A stretch of DNA of 64,000 nt, taken from the NCBI GenBank assembly GCA_014843695.1, contig CM026390.1:19898466-19962465 (forward strand). The letters run 5' to 3'. Shown here one piece after another: positions 1 through 8,515 of the stretch. The stretch is from Archivesica marissinica. Taxonomy: Eukaryota > Mollusca > Bivalvia > Venerida > Vesicomyidae. The position numbers and the translations under genes were made by a program. Below the pieces are notes generated by a model that saw only the letters and a program-made list of their open reading frames with translations, did no database searches and was not told where the DNA came from. Numbering within the stretch: the stretch's first letter is position 1; each line of letters opens with the position of its first letter.

Positions 1-60
1 CGATACGATCATTTGGCAGAGTATTAGGAGATGCTCTACACTTAGTCCGAATGTCTTCTT

Positions 61-540
61 TCAAGACCTGATACCTATCCCATTCGTCGCAAACGATTTA
101 AATTCGGCGTCTGAAATTACGTTATCTCGAATAGCCTCACTTATTATAACATCGATACTGTTCTTTTTAGTTCTAGCGGCGGTCGCGATACGGTCGTGTT
201 TTTTACTTTTAGTTTCCATATGCCGAATTACCTTTCGTCCTACCATACATAGAAGACCGCTGGCAGCCGCTGCGACCCCTAATCCGACCGCTATCGGTGT
301 TCCTACGATTGTCGTTGTTATAGTAACGCTTCCAACACCACTAATTATAGAGCCTGTCGCGAAAATCGTATTAGCTCCTTCAACAATGTTGGCTAATCGT
401 TTGTATTTTTTAGACGTGTTTGTACGAGATTCACGCTCGGCTAGTAATACAATTTGAATCTCTATGATCCGGGTCATTCTAAATACCGAGGGGTCCACGA
501 TAACTTCCTCTATTATGGGTACATTAGGATACAACGCCAT
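61..540 (-). CDS. Polinton-type small membrane protein (159 aa), function unknown
   Basis: Open reading frame of 159 codons from an ATG at 540 to a stop at 61. The middle (about residues 55-100) is a long run of small and hydrophobic residues (ATGSIISGVGSVTITTTIVG and following) that reads as one or two membrane segments, followed by a basic stretch (GRKVIRHMETKSKKHDR) and a C-terminal helix-like part with ISDAEF. I recognise this layout, a glycine/alanine membrane core then a KKHDRI-type stretch and an ISDxEF end, as common among proteins encoded by Polinton/adintovirus-like elements of invertebrates. The role is unknown; a virion membrane or assembly factor is only a guess. It is the last of three same-strand genes (1777 to 61), with 41 bp between it and the next. 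Codon use is AT-richer than in the genes after 1899. Confidence 0.7.
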   Translation of the reverse strand: MALYPNVPIIEEVIVDPSVFRMTRIIEIQIVLLAERESRTNTSKKYKRLANIVEGANTIFATGSIISGVGSVTITTTIVGTPIAVGLGVAAAASGLLCMVGRKVIRHMETKSKKHDRIATAARTKKNSIDVIISEAIRDNVISDAEFKSFATNGIGIRS

Positions 541-581
541 GTCATCGTTTTATTGGTTAGGGTTCGAGGTTATTCTTCATA

Positions 582-1097
582 TTATAAATCTAGTTCGACT
601 ATTACAGCTACAACACTAACTGAGTCTACGGATTTAGTCGAAATTATTATAAAATTTATAACACTACCAGCCATTACTTCAATTGGATTAGCAAAAATTA
701 TATACGCCGACCGAACGCCCTTAATTTTTGTAATACTTTGTTTTTGCGTAACTCCGTTAATTACGACTTTCACCGTAATACTATCTACACCCCACCCCCC
801 TCCTGGTGTTTTTACGGAGGATATTGACATACGTAAAATTCTACCCGATATTGTCATAGGATATCCGGAATATTTATTATTTCCACTATTACCGAATGAC
901 CACTCATACGCTCCATCGCGTAGAGGACCTTTTTCCTCGGCCCATACGGTAATAACGTCTTTTTTAGGTTTACCGAGTCTAGCTAACACAGCGATTATTC
1001 CATTTACCTCGGTAGTAATTTTATCTAATCTATGATTATGTACAGGGGTTTTATTAACGGTAGAAACGTTACTAGATCCGGGTCCGTATATACTCAT
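582..1097 (-). CDS. beta-rich protein, candidate virion surface/fibre protein (171 aa)
   Basis: 171-codon ORF starting at an ATG at 1097. The start codon overlaps the TGA of the preceding gene (ATGA, 1094-1097). No membrane segment is visible. The second half alternates hydrophobic and polar residues (SITVKVVINGV, AYIIFANPIEV, SVVAVIVELDL) as in a beta-sandwich. The YEWSFGNSG motif and the LDL end resemble spike-like proteins I associate with Polinton-type elements; this is recollection, not a search. Location beside the 227-aa beta-rich protein supports a structural role. The plus-strand ORF over the same bases is a shadow. Confidence 0.62.
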   Translation of the reverse strand: MSIYGPGSSNVSTVNKTPVHNHRLDKITTEVNGIIAVLARLGKPKKDVITVWAEEKGPLRDGAYEWSFGNSGNNKYSGYPMTISGRILRMSISSVKTPGGGWGVDSITVKVVINGVTQKQSITKIKGVRSAYIIFANPIEVMAGSVINFIIISTKSVDSVSVVAVIVELDL

Positions 1098-1777
1098 TTT
1101 ATCTCGAGTACTATAGAAATCGGAAACTCATGATTATTTAATGCTCGCCCGCTATCATCTATGATAGTAATATTCAATTCGTTAATACAACCGCGTTCCA
1201 AACGTTTGAATTCGGGATGAGGACACTCTATAGTAACGGTTTCCCCGAAGAAAGAGTTTCCCGCGTCTATTACCTTAAGGAGCGTACTAGGTACTCCGTC
1301 ATATATATTATATGAAGTGTTTAACTGTCCTAAATGTACTTGAAGGGTTTTAGTTAAGGCAAAACTTACGGGCTTATCTCCGACATACGTACCGGTTGAC
1401 AACCAATCTTGATTAGTTTTGTATATTTTACAAATACCGAGTATTTTACAAACACCGGAACTCATAGCTACTCTTCCGGTTTTGATAGTTAGGGTTACGA
1501 GTCCATTGGCTTTACAAATGTCGATACTAGCCAAGTCGGTAAGTTCTGAGTCGATAAACGTTTGCAATTCACTGAAACTCCATAACCCTTGGGGTAACTT
1601 TACATAGGTTACAACACCATCTTTTAGGCGCCCGAACCCTTCGTCATTTATATTATACCAACCGACCGTAAGAGTTATTGATCTGAGGCCAACGCGTAGA
1701 TCTCCGCCGCGGTTATCAATATATTGTTGGAGGCTTGTGGCCTCACCCCTTTGAACATCGGTGATTGTTTGAAACAT
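1094..1777 (-). CDS. candidate minor capsid (penton-like) protein of the element (227 aa)
   Basis: 227-codon ORF from ATG at 1777 to TGA at 1094. The protein is beta-rich throughout, without signal peptide or membrane helix. Its end, ELNITIIDDSGRALNNHEFP then hydrophobic beta residues (SIVLEIK), resembles the C-terminus of a protein commonly found beside the F54H12.2-like capsid gene in invertebrate Polinton-type elements. A role as minor capsid (single jelly-roll) protein is inference from this resemblance and from gene content. It is the first gene of the left minus-strand trio and faces the plus-strand gene at 1899 across about 120 bp of AT-rich DNA. Confidence 0.5.
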   Translation of the reverse strand: MFQTITDVQRGEATSLQQYIDNRGGDLRVGLRSITLTVGWYNINDEGFGRLKDGVVTYVKLPQGLWSFSELQTFIDSELTDLASIDICKANGLVTLTIKTGRVAMSSGVCKILGICKIYKTNQDWLSTGTYVGDKPVSFALTKTLQVHLGQLNTSYNIYDGVPSTLLKVIDAGNSFFGETVTIECPHPEFKRLERGCINELNITIIDDSGRALNNHEFPISIVLEIK

Positions 1778-1898
1778 AGTTATAATAAAATATGACTATA
1801 ATACTTTAAATAGAACTTTCGGCTATAATCCTTCGGTTACTTATAAAACCGGCGGTGTATATAAATGCCAGCTTGAGGCCGTGAACCTAACCACCCTG
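1778..1898. promoter_or_regulatory. divergent AT-rich intergenic region with a TATA-like box
   Basis: This 121-bp spacer separates divergent starts at 1777 (minus) and 1899 (plus). It holds TATAAAA at 1842-1848, about 50 bp upstream of the plus-strand ATG, and many AT-rich words on the other side. Use as a shared promoter is inferred from position only. Confidence 0.35.
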
Positions 1899-3146
1899 AT
1901 GATCGCCGTCGGCCCGAACGAGGTCTTCTACACCGAGGTTACGGATATATGGCGAAAATACAGGCTACCTCCTGTCAAGACGGATACCGTGGTGAAGGCT
2001 TGGGACAACACACCGATGCAATTCTGGCAGAACCAGCTTAATTTCGCCATCTGGTGCGCCACCACAGGCTGCGGTGTGTCTTTCAATGATCAGCTTAAGG
2101 GCGAAACACAGCCACTTATGCAGTCGGTCTTCCTGTTCCACGTGTACTATACCACGCGGAGGGTCCTGTGCGAGCTAAATTCCGCGCTACCACAAGACAG
2201 AGCGTATGACCCCGTCTCAAATACGTATGACCGGCGGGCGTATGAGCGTCTCTGCGCAGAGTTTAAGGTCAGCCCGATGACCGACTGGCGGCAGAAGAGC
2301 TTCCCGAACAGCAACGGGCTCGGCGATGCCTACACCAAAGGACATACCGCGTGGAAGCAGACCGATTTCAGGAACGACAGCCCGGATAAACACATTGCCA
2401 CCCAGGATGCCGGAAATTGGGACCCGGCGAAAATGACATTCGGGGCAGAGGTCTCTGGCGGGCGTCGCTGTGGTGTTTCATCCTGCAACTGGCTACCGCC
2501 AAAAAAGGCTCATATTGATCATATTCTGCAAGATCCGGACGTAGACGGCGTCTGGGGCACATTTGTGCTAGATAAGTCAAACGGGTTCACCCAGGCCGGT
2601 GTTTCCCGCCTGAATGATTCAATCCGGACCTATGTCTGGGCTCTCCTGGGAGCCCAATCACAGACGAGGTCCTGCATCGTGGGAGTTGGCACGGCATTTG
2701 ACGCACATAAGCAGTTTCTAGCGAATATTGAAGACGCCATAAACGCCCCGGTGGACATCCCGTCGGCAATCAATCGGTACCAAGACGTTCTCCAATATGC
2801 GAAGAGTCAGGTAGATTTCGTCTTCGGCCACAGCCTCTACATGGCCCCGAGTGACATGTTGCTGCGAATCGGTCATCGGTCCGGATACAACAATGAAATC
2901 GTGATAGCTAGCTCCAACATGTCCTTAGGTCACAATGACGATGTCAACGAGGTGGCTGTCATACCAACAACTCACGGGAGCTTCACCGCCAGTCCGCTTC
3001 ATCAACAGATTGCCGAGCCGGAACCAGGCCCACCGACAGCGGTTCCCACGGGAACGACTGATGAAGAACAGCATGAAGATGAGAAAAATGCGCTCATTGT
3101 GGTTGGCGTCATCTCAGGGTTGGCAATTCTTTGGCTATTACCCTAG
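1899..3146 (+). CDS. tail-anchored membrane protein of the element (415 aa), function unknown
   Basis: The open frame reaches back to a GTG at 1881, but the first ATG is at 1899 and a eukaryotic gene would start there (MIAVGPNEVFYTEVTDIWRK). The body is soluble-looking with several cysteines (WCATTGCGV, CGVSSCNW) and two FGA/FGH-type segments. The end is acidic (DEEQHEDEK) followed by one membrane helix (NALIVVGVISGLAILWLLP) at the extreme C-terminus, giving a tail-anchor topology. I do not recognise a catalytic motif. Position before the capsid block suggests a virion or entry-related membrane protein, but no function is shown. The ORF is uninterrupted and GC-rich compared with the genes left of 1778. 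Confidence 0.72.
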   Translation: MIAVGPNEVFYTEVTDIWRKYRLPPVKTDTVVKAWDNTPMQFWQNQLNFAIWCATTGCGVSFNDQLKGETQPLMQSVFLFHVYYTTRRVLCELNSALPQDRAYDPVSNTYDRRAYERLCAEFKVSPMTDWRQKSFPNSNGLGDAYTKGHTAWKQTDFRNDSPDKHIATQDAGNWDPAKMTFGAEVSGGRRCGVSSCNWLPPKKAHIDHILQDPDVDGVWGTFVLDKSNGFTQAGVSRLNDSIRTYVWALLGAQSQTRSCIVGVGTAFDAHKQFLANIEDAINAPVDIPSAINRYQDVLQYAKSQVDFVFGHSLYMAPSDMLLRIGHRSGYNNEIVIASSNMSLGHNDDVNEVAVIPTTHGSFTASPLHQQIAEPEPGPPTAVPTGTTDEEQHEDEKNALIVVGVISGLAILWLLP

Positions 3147-3248
3147 TAATGTACTAACCTAGGCCGCGCCAGGCTGCAACATACAGTAGCCCGCCGACGG
3201 CAACGACCAGTGCCCATATATTTTCTGAGAGCCACCCCGCCGTCTTGC

Positions 3249-4463
3249 TCAAGAAGGTGAGGAGCCAGGAGGCAATGCCACCGTAATGCCAGGAAGCGCT
3301 GCCGCAGCCTTTCCGGCGAGTTTTGCCAGTGCCCTACCAAAATATTTCAACACCTTTTTAGCCCACTCCTTGATGCCCTCCTTAGCGGGAACCGCTGCAG
3401 CGGCCCCCGCAGCAACCCCGCCTGTAAGAGCCAGCACAAGCGTACTCACAATAAACCCGAGTGCAGTCATAATGCTTACTAGTGTGACACCCTGCTCTCT
3501 GAACAACGTGCGAAGACGCTCGCCGAGCGTGGTGTCCTCATGGAGGACCCGTGATATATTTTCGCGGATCCGATTGATTTGTGTACGGAGCGCCTCCCGG
3601 TTGGCAGAGGCGGCCTCCAAGCGGGCTGCTCTTTCATCCTGCAACCCCTGCAGGCGCCCAGTGATCCGCCGCTTATCGTGTGTTGTGTCGGCCTCGGCTA
3701 GTTTCCTTTTTTCTAGCGCGACGTGTTCATCGAGTTCCGTCAATTTGGCGAGGTTGTTGGTTAGCTCGCCCCGGACCGTCTGCATGGTTTTATTAAGCCA
3801 GCGGAGTTCACGAAGGTTTAACGGCGGATCATCCATTGTGCTGAGTATGTCTTCTATCTGATTATCGGTGAACGTCGTCTCCACTGTGCGAATAGCATCG
3901 GTGGCGACTTGCGGGATCTCGTTGAGCTCAACTGTTTCTATTTTGGCTGCTGCTCCACCTAGCTCAGTGGTAGCTGCATGGAGGGCCTCTACTGCCCGGG
4001 CGGATATAATTGTTTTACCTCGCACCCAATCCATGAACCCAAGCTCGTCTCTGATGATTTGGCCGCCACCACGCCTCCCAGCGATGGTATTTAATGAGAG
4101 TGGCTCGCCGGTGCGGGCATTGACAATCTCGATGTTAGAGGCGGATTTCAGGTGCAATCTACCGTACCGATTCAATTCAAACTTGGAGTAGTCACGTCCA
4201 ACCGACGGGACCATGCCTTTTTCTGCCAGTTCGCCGTAGTAGGCATCTACGGCGGATCCGAGTAGTTCCTGACTAAGAGGCCCGATGCCCCCCCCCCCAC
4301 CAGGAGTGACATTTTCGTACGCCTGCGTCCCGCCAGGCAACATACCGGTATCATAGGTGTCTTCTACATCATCTTCTACATCATCTTCTACATCATCGTC
4401 GTGTACGAAATCATCCATATCAATGTCTGCCATCGTATTGAAGGCTACCACATTTGGGTTCAA
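3249..4463 (-). CDS. coiled-coil membrane protein conserved in Polinton-type elements (404 aa)
   Basis: 404 codons from ATG at 4463; a second in-frame ATG at 4433 (MADIDMDDF) is a possible start. The N-terminus is very acidic because of a short in-frame repeat (VEDD). A run of C on the plus strand near 4288-4298 encodes GGGGG and is a slip-prone site. Residues about 215-320 are charged with heptad-like leucines (coiled coil), followed by TLGERLRTLFREQGV and a membrane segment (SIMTALGFIVSTLVLALTGG), then a basic amphipathic end. The ERxRTLFREQG plus membrane-helix arrangement is one I know from many invertebrate Polinton-like loci. Function is not established. It is divergent from the capsid gene, with only 7 bp between the outermost ATGs (37 bp if 4433 is used). 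Confidence 0.7.
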   Translation of the reverse strand: MNPNVVAFNTMADIDMDDFVHDDDVEDDVEDDVEDTYDTGMLPGGTQAYENVTPGGGGGIGPLSQELLGSAVDAYYGELAEKGMVPSVGRDYSKFELNRYGRLHLKSASNIEIVNARTGEPLSLNTIAGRRGGGQIIRDELGFMDWVRGKTIISARAVEALHAATTELGGAAAKIETVELNEIPQVATDAIRTVETTFTDNQIEDILSTMDDPPLNLRELRWLNKTMQTVRGELTNNLAKLTELDEHVALEKRKLAEADTTHDKRRITGRLQGLQDERAARLEAASANREALRTQINRIRENISRVLHEDTTLGERLRTLFREQGVTLVSIMTALGFIVSTLVLALTGGVAAGAAAAVPAKEGIKEWAKKVLKYFGRALAKLAGKAAAALPGITVALPPGSSPS

Positions 4464-4470
4464 TATAGTA

Positions 4471-5733
4471 ATGGCTTCAACTCAATACGGACGCAAACTC
4501 AATCCATACCGCAGGCTGCGGGAGCCCCTCGGGGAAAAGGGCATAAGACAGAGCGTGGTCATTACGAACAACCCCTCGACGATTGACCAGAACCAGCAGC
4601 TCTTGGTCCGCTTCCCCAACCTTGGAGCTAATGACGTGATTGTGCCAGGGACCGTTCGCCTCGCTTTCACGATCTCACTGACGTCGACAGACGTAAATCG
4701 AACCGTCGTCCAGAACCTGGGCCGCGCCATAGTCAAGAAAACGACTATCAAAATCAGTGGTAATAAGATTATTTCTATCGACGACTCCGATGTCTATTAC
4801 TGTTACCAAGATCTCTGGAAGACTGCACAAGAGCGCGAAAATGCGGTATATCAGGGTATTGACACCAGCAACAATCGGAACGTAACCAGACTTAGAATCG
4901 ATGCTGGTAACAAGGCAGATAACGTTGCCGCGCACAACGCAATTTCTGCGACATACGGTAACCGCTACCACATCCCACTCGACTTTGAGCTGCTGGAGAG
5001 CCACATGCCATTCTATCAAAGCGCACTGGCAGACCGCCTGGAACACGAACTAACGTTCAACGACTATAGCCGTGTTCTCATCGCTACAGACGTGAACTCG
5101 ACGTATGCGGTGGAAAACATTTCACTGGAGTACGACATGGTCACGCTGCCCGACCTCGCACGAATGATTAGAGAGCAGTATACCGGGCGGCTTGCAATCC
5201 TTTATGACAGAGTTCTTCGTCATCGCAAAATAACGAAAAACAAAAACGACACCCTGTGGAACATTAATATCAACGTCCCGGCCCGCTCGATGAAGGGAAT
5301 CCTGCTGCTGTTCGAGGAGGCCGGGGCTAGAGAAACCGAAAGCTTCTACAATCCCAAAATTACCAAAGTTGAGGTGACAATTGAGGGTGTCCCCAACCAG
5401 CTGTACAGCCAAGCCATGCGCGCCTACCAGCAGTGGGATGAAGCCAAAAAGCAGTTTGCATGCGGCTCTAAGGGCGCCCCAGAGGTTGCTGCGGTCGCCA
5501 ATGACCTACAACTCGCGGACGTCTCTCTAGCAGAGTTCCTAACTTCGAAATACGCATTGTGGCTCGATTTGCGGACCAGCGATGATGACCAACTCCATGG
5601 TAATGGGCGCAGAGTGGAGAATGCCAGCGAGGGTGTAACAATCCAGATAGCCAAAGAAGCAGACGCCGATGGCGCATTGAACGTGTATCTGTACATCATT
5701 ACAGATGCACAGCTCAACATCGAAGATGGTTGA
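4471..5733 (+). CDS. major capsid protein, double jelly-roll type (F54H12.2-like)
   Basis: 420 codons from ATG at 4471 (MASTQYGRKLNPYRR); the frame is open further upstream (4357), but that part is the antisense of the acidic repeat of the opposite gene. The C-terminal third carries the diagnostic stretch LWLDLRTSDDDQLHGNGR, then a beta hairpin and YIITDAQLNIEDG, the signature I associate with F54H12.2-like proteins, the hexon-type capsid proteins of Polinton/adintovirus-like elements. Such proteins form the pseudo-hexameric capsomers of an icosahedral shell. The ORF has no internal stop. Its 3' end overlaps the packaging ATPase start, as expected for a capsid-morphogenesis pair. Identification is by motif and context; a structure prediction showing two jelly rolls would settle it. 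Confidence 0.85.
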   Translation: MASTQYGRKLNPYRRLREPLGEKGIRQSVVITNNPSTIDQNQQLLVRFPNLGANDVIVPGTVRLAFTISLTSTDVNRTVVQNLGRAIVKKTTIKISGNKIISIDDSDVYYCYQDLWKTAQERENAVYQGIDTSNNRNVTRLRIDAGNKADNVAAHNAISATYGNRYHIPLDFELLESHMPFYQSALADRLEHELTFNDYSRVLIATDVNSTYAVENISLEYDMVTLPDLARMIREQYTGRLAILYDRVLRHRKITKNKNDTLWNININVPARSMKGILLLFEEAGARETESFYNPKITKVEVTIEGVPNQLYSQAMRAYQQWDEAKKQFACGSKGAPEVAAVANDLQLADVSLAEFLTSKYALWLDLRTSDDDQLHGNGRRVENASEGVTIQIAKEADADGALNVYLYIITDAQLNIEDG

Positions 5734-6361
5734 TTCGTCAGTGCGCTCTACTGATCTGCTACCCCGCGACCCCCACTCGGCCATCATATGCGGTCAGACT
5801 GGTTGCGGTAAAACTGTATTCATACTGGACTTGCTCGAGGGCCCCTACCGCGGGATCTTTCGGCACATAGTGATCCTCTGCCCCACGATTGCGCATAACG
5901 CAACTTACCAGAGCCGCCCTTGGATCTGGAGGGACCCCGAGGTCTACATACTAGACCCATGTGAAAAGTTACATACCTGGCTGCGGGTCTTCTACACCAT
6001 GTTCCAGGGTGAGCCCACCCTGTACGTGATTGACGACTGCTCGGCCAAGGCAGCTATGACCAAAAAGAAGGACATGCTGTCAGAGCTGGCCTTCAGCGGA
6101 CGGCATGCGCTGCAAAGCGTCTGGGTGTTGACCCAGAAATATAACTCAGTTCTGAAGGATCTCCGCGAGCAGACACGCTGGGCCGCGGTCTTTCACTGCA
6201 AAGATCGTGACTCCTTCGAAGAGTGCCTTCGAGAGAATGACGTCATTCCCACGTATGAAGAGCGAGCCACGGTACGGCAGATGCTTGCAGGAACAAAACA
6301 CAGCACGCTGCTGTTAAAGACGGACCAACCAGCTGCTTATAAAGTGCTATTCACAGCTTAG
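5705..6361 (+). CDS. genome-packaging ATPase, FtsK/HerA (A32-like) type
   Basis: 218 codons from ATG at 5705; an in-frame ATG at 5726 (MVDSSVRSTD) overlapping the capsid stop is an equally good start. Walker A is GQTGCGKT (residues 30-37), and Walker B is LYVIDDCS (about 106-113), ending in the double acidic pair. A downstream SVWVLTQ strand has the glutamine expected of the sensor motif in this class. The size fits the short packaging ATPases of Polinton-like viruses, which pump DNA into preformed capsids. The gene directly follows the major capsid gene and precedes a membrane protein by 1 bp (stop at 6361, ATG at 6363). The ORF is intact with all key motifs. Confidence 0.88.
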   Translation: MHSSTSKMVDSSVRSTDLLPRDPHSAIICGQTGCGKTVFILDLLEGPYRGIFRHIVILCPTIAHNATYQSRPWIWRDPEVYILDPCEKLHTWLRVFYTMFQGEPTLYVIDDCSAKAAMTKKKDMLSELAFSGRHALQSVWVLTQKYNSVLKDLREQTRWAAVFHCKDRDSFEECLRENDVIPTYEERATVRQMLAGTKHSTLLLKTDQPAAYKVLFTA

Positions 6362-6362
6362 C

Positions 6363-7142
6363 ATGTGGGAAGCAATTCTGCTGATCAACCAGATCATAAT
6401 TTCCGCCACACTGGGGTGGTGCGTGTGGCAGTATGTTAGACTTAAGAGGCGAGTACGGATAGCACTCAGAAAAATGAACTGCGACGAACTTCTTGATCAG
6501 TTGATGGATGCCGCGGCCCCGATTGATGGGACGACGGAAACAGCGGTCCCGACTGCCGAGACGCCGGGAGACGAGAGCGCCCGTCAAGACAACAAGCGTC
6601 AACGACTTGCAGCACTAGCAGCAGGGGGGCAGACTGAACAATATCTAGGACGACAACTCACAACCGATCAGGTTGACAATATGACAGACCATGCTATCGA
6701 GAAGCTCTACGCGCGCTATGAAGCGAAGCTCGGGGCCGCGATGACAAAAACCTTAGGGGCCGCAGCCCTTCAGTTCTACGCAGCAGTAGCAAGTATGTTT
6801 CTACCCATGCAACCAGAAAATCAACCGAGACTAGTTGCCGATCTCGAAGCTGATCCGTTCGTCAGCCACGCATTAAGCACAGCCACGTGCGAGCTATACC
6901 ACAGGTATGGCATGTACCTTGCACCGCTCACCGCGGCGTTAACCACTGCGAAGCATTGCCAATTTGGACACGTATGTCCGCTTACCATAGCTAGCGATGT
7001 CTACACCGGAGAGAGTGACATATCCTGTAGTTCTGACACCAGAGACGACGCCTGCGAAGCTGCAAACAACACGACGGAAGGATCCTATAAAACAAGCGGC
7101 AGGACGGGCAGGGGCTGCGGCTCGGAAGGCCAAGGAAGATAA
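6363..7142 (+). CDS. N-terminally anchored membrane protein (259 aa), conserved in related elements
   Basis: 259 codons starting two bases after the ATPase stop. Residues 1-25 form a hydrophobic anchor (LLINQIIISATLGWCVWQY) followed by a basic stop-transfer (RLKRRVRIALRK). The middle (about 105-200) is helical and coherent (KLYARYEAKLGAAMTKTLGA, then ELYHRYGMYLAPLTAALTTA) and ends in a KHCQFGHVCP cysteine/histidine patch. The last 45 residues are low-complexity and overlap a better-looking frame (6997-7329), so the true C-terminus may lie near 7000 or there may be a frameshift here. Function is unknown; position in the morphogenesis block suggests a virion membrane or scaffold role. Confidence 0.65.
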   Translation: MWEAILLINQIIISATLGWCVWQYVRLKRRVRIALRKMNCDELLDQLMDAAAPIDGTTETAVPTAETPGDESARQDNKRQRLAALAAGGQTEQYLGRQLTTDQVDNMTDHAIEKLYARYEAKLGAAMTKTLGAAALQFYAAVASMFLPMQPENQPRLVADLEADPFVSHALSTATCELYHRYGMYLAPLTAALTTAKHCQFGHVCPLTIASDVYTGESDISCSSDTRDDACEAANNTTEGSYKTSGRTGRGCGSEGQGR

Positions 7143-7329
7143 AATACGTGTCGAGCTCAGAGATGCCAAAGCCATGTTGCAAACATCGAAACTCGAGAAT
7201 CACAAACCCTCAGTTGCCGTCGCCCCGGTGGAACAGTGCAACGCTGGAGAACAAACGGTTGTCGCCCCACAGCATGTTTCAGCGGTGGAAACCGCGACGG
7301 AACACTGGTACCAGTGTAGCGAGGTCTGA
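6997..7329 (+). CDS. small basic protein overlapping the preceding gene (110 aa)
   Basis: 110 codons in the frame +1 to the preceding gene and overlapping its last 146 bases. It starts MSTPERVTYPVVLTPETTPA and then has a lysine/arginine/alanine helix (RRKDPIKQAAGRAGAAARKA), a layout I know from short basic proteins of Polinton-type elements and that could bind DNA. After about residue 70 it becomes uninformative. In the next frame (7326-7437) a short stretch, SIVGGLACALWVVVNSRR, looks like a membrane helix with a positive stop, so a frameshift near 7320 may have cut off a C-terminal anchor. Alternative: it is the displaced C-terminus of the 259-aa protein. Confidence 0.5.
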   Translation: MSTPERVTYPVVLTPETTPAKLQTTRRKDPIKQAAGRAGAAARKAKEDKIRVELRDAKAMLQTSKLENHKPSVAVAPVEQCNAGEQTVVAPQHVSAVETATEHWYQCSEV

Positions 7330-7491
7330 CCCCGTCGATCGTTGGCGGTCTTGCATGTGCCTTATGGGTTGTTGTGAACAGTAGGCGCATAAACCTATGC
7401 CCGCCCGAGCTAACATTGTCGTTCCGACAGCGAGTCATTTAAAGACTTCGCTTGACCCATTCTATATGCAATAGTCGCGCGAAGAAAAACA

Positions 7492-7722
7492 ATGTCTACT
7501 GACGGAAAAATGTTGGCCAATGCGGCGTATCATTCGGTTGTGGTATCTGGCCTGGCTGTGGGCTATGCACGCCTGGGTAAGATGGCCTTCAAAGCAGCTA
7601 CCCCCAAGCTGGACTTCAATGGTTATGACGTCGGCATGGTAGTTCTTGATGTGGGCCTGGCCATGGCCACGACAGATATGCTAATTAAACATGGGATCAT
7701 ACCTGCAGATATCATGAAGTAG
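7492..7722 (+). CDS. small hydrophobic protein conserved in Polinton-type elements (76 aa)
   Basis: 76 codons, ATG at 7492, preceded by AAACA context. Two hydrophobic segments are visible: YHSVVVSGLAVGYARLGKMA near the start and YDVGMVVLDVGLAMATTDML near the end, closing with KHGIIPADIMK. The closing GIIPxxIMK and the two-helix plan are typical of very small membrane proteins found next to the capsid genes in this class of element. No enzymatic role is suggested. The ORF is complete and followed after 17 bp by the broken coiled-coil gene. Confidence 0.65.
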   Translation: MSTDGKMLANAAYHSVVVSGLAVGYARLGKMAFKAATPKLDFNGYDVGMVVLDVGLAMATTDMLIKHGIIPADIMK

Positions 7723-7739
7723 ACGTATGTATAACAACG

Positions 7740-8166
7740 ATGGCCTCGATCGCAATGCTAGTTGGGAGGCGCCCTGGTCAACGCGCTGGCCTTCAGCGGT
7801 AGCAACTACCTATTCTCGAAGCTGTGAACCTCGGGTGTTGACGAGGAGCGCAAACGGTACGACACAGCTGTAGAACAGCTCCAGGCCGCGCAGTCAGCAT
7901 GGTCCAACAAACGGGCTGAGCGCCTTGATTGGATTAACGAAGAACTCCGCCGTCAGGGCCATGCCGTGCAAACTTTCCGGGACGTCGACACGGCGATCCG
8001 TGAGTACGCGCAGGTATTTCCGCATGTCGCGCCGCTGGTGTCGGAACGACAGCCTCGGCTCTCCGACTTCTATACACCTAGCGATGACCAGAAAGATCGT
8101 GAGATTGTCTTCGCCGTCCTGGGGATGACCGCGCCAGTCCTCGTGGCATACAAACTCGCCAAGTAA
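7740..8166 (+). pseudogene. broken coiled-coil protein gene
   Basis: An ATG at 7740 opens a frame that is lost after nine codons near 7766, where a one-base change of register moves the plausible coding into the next frame; that frame then hits a TGA near 7827. Beyond it the same frame stays open to TAA at 8164-8166. The readable part is a charged helix (QLQAAQSAWSNKRAERL) followed by a RLSDFYTPSDDQKDREIVF segment and a short hydrophobic end. So one frameshift and one nonsense codon separate what looks like one gene of roughly 140 codons. Function is unknown. The spacing (17 bp after the 76-aa gene) and the hydrophobic tail fit another small structural protein of the element. Confidence 0.55.
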
Positions 8167-8204
8167 TTGTCGCGCTTGAGATTTTGTTTCCTTTCTATAT
8201 AGAT

Positions 8205-8507
8205 ATGGGTTTACCAGAGGAGCTGTACTTTGCAATGCTTGAGGTCGGGTACTGTGCCAAGCGAAACAAACATCCTGGCCCCCTTGGTCATACTATGATA
8301 AACACGGCGCGGCGATTCCTGGAGTCGTGGCGTACCGATCACGCTGCTGTGCAGAAATTCGCTACCAGGGTCCTATCAGGCCCAACTGACCTTAGAGCTA
8401 CAACAGGGTTGCTAGATCCGATGACACGCAGGGCATGTTGGAGACTCATAGGATTATTAGAATACATTCGTGCGCTGGATAGCGAAACAGCCATGTCACA
8501 AGCTTAG
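8205..8507 (+). CDS. hypothetical small protein (100 aa)
   Basis: The longest frame begins at a TTG (8184); the first ATG is at 8205, giving 100 codons (MGLPEELYFAMLEVGYCAKR). It looks all-helical with a conserved-looking HPGPLGHTMI turn, and has no membrane segment or known motif. It sits between the broken coiled-coil gene and the integrase, co-directional with both. I do not recognise it. Being intact among broken neighbours is weak support that it is real. Confidence 0.45.
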   Translation: MGLPEELYFAMLEVGYCAKRNKHPGPLGHTMINTARRFLESWRTDHAAVQKFATRVLSGPTDLRATTGLLDPMTRRACWRLIGLLEYIRALDSETAMSQA

Positions 8508-8515
8508 CTTATACC

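Noticed and set aside
454..1035. 193-codon plus-strand ORF
   Set aside because: Lies antisense to two coherent minus-strand genes with better amino-acid patterns; a shadow.
1881..1883. GTG start of the 421-codon ORF
   Set aside because: A eukaryotic element gene should start at ATG; the first in-frame ATG is at 1899.
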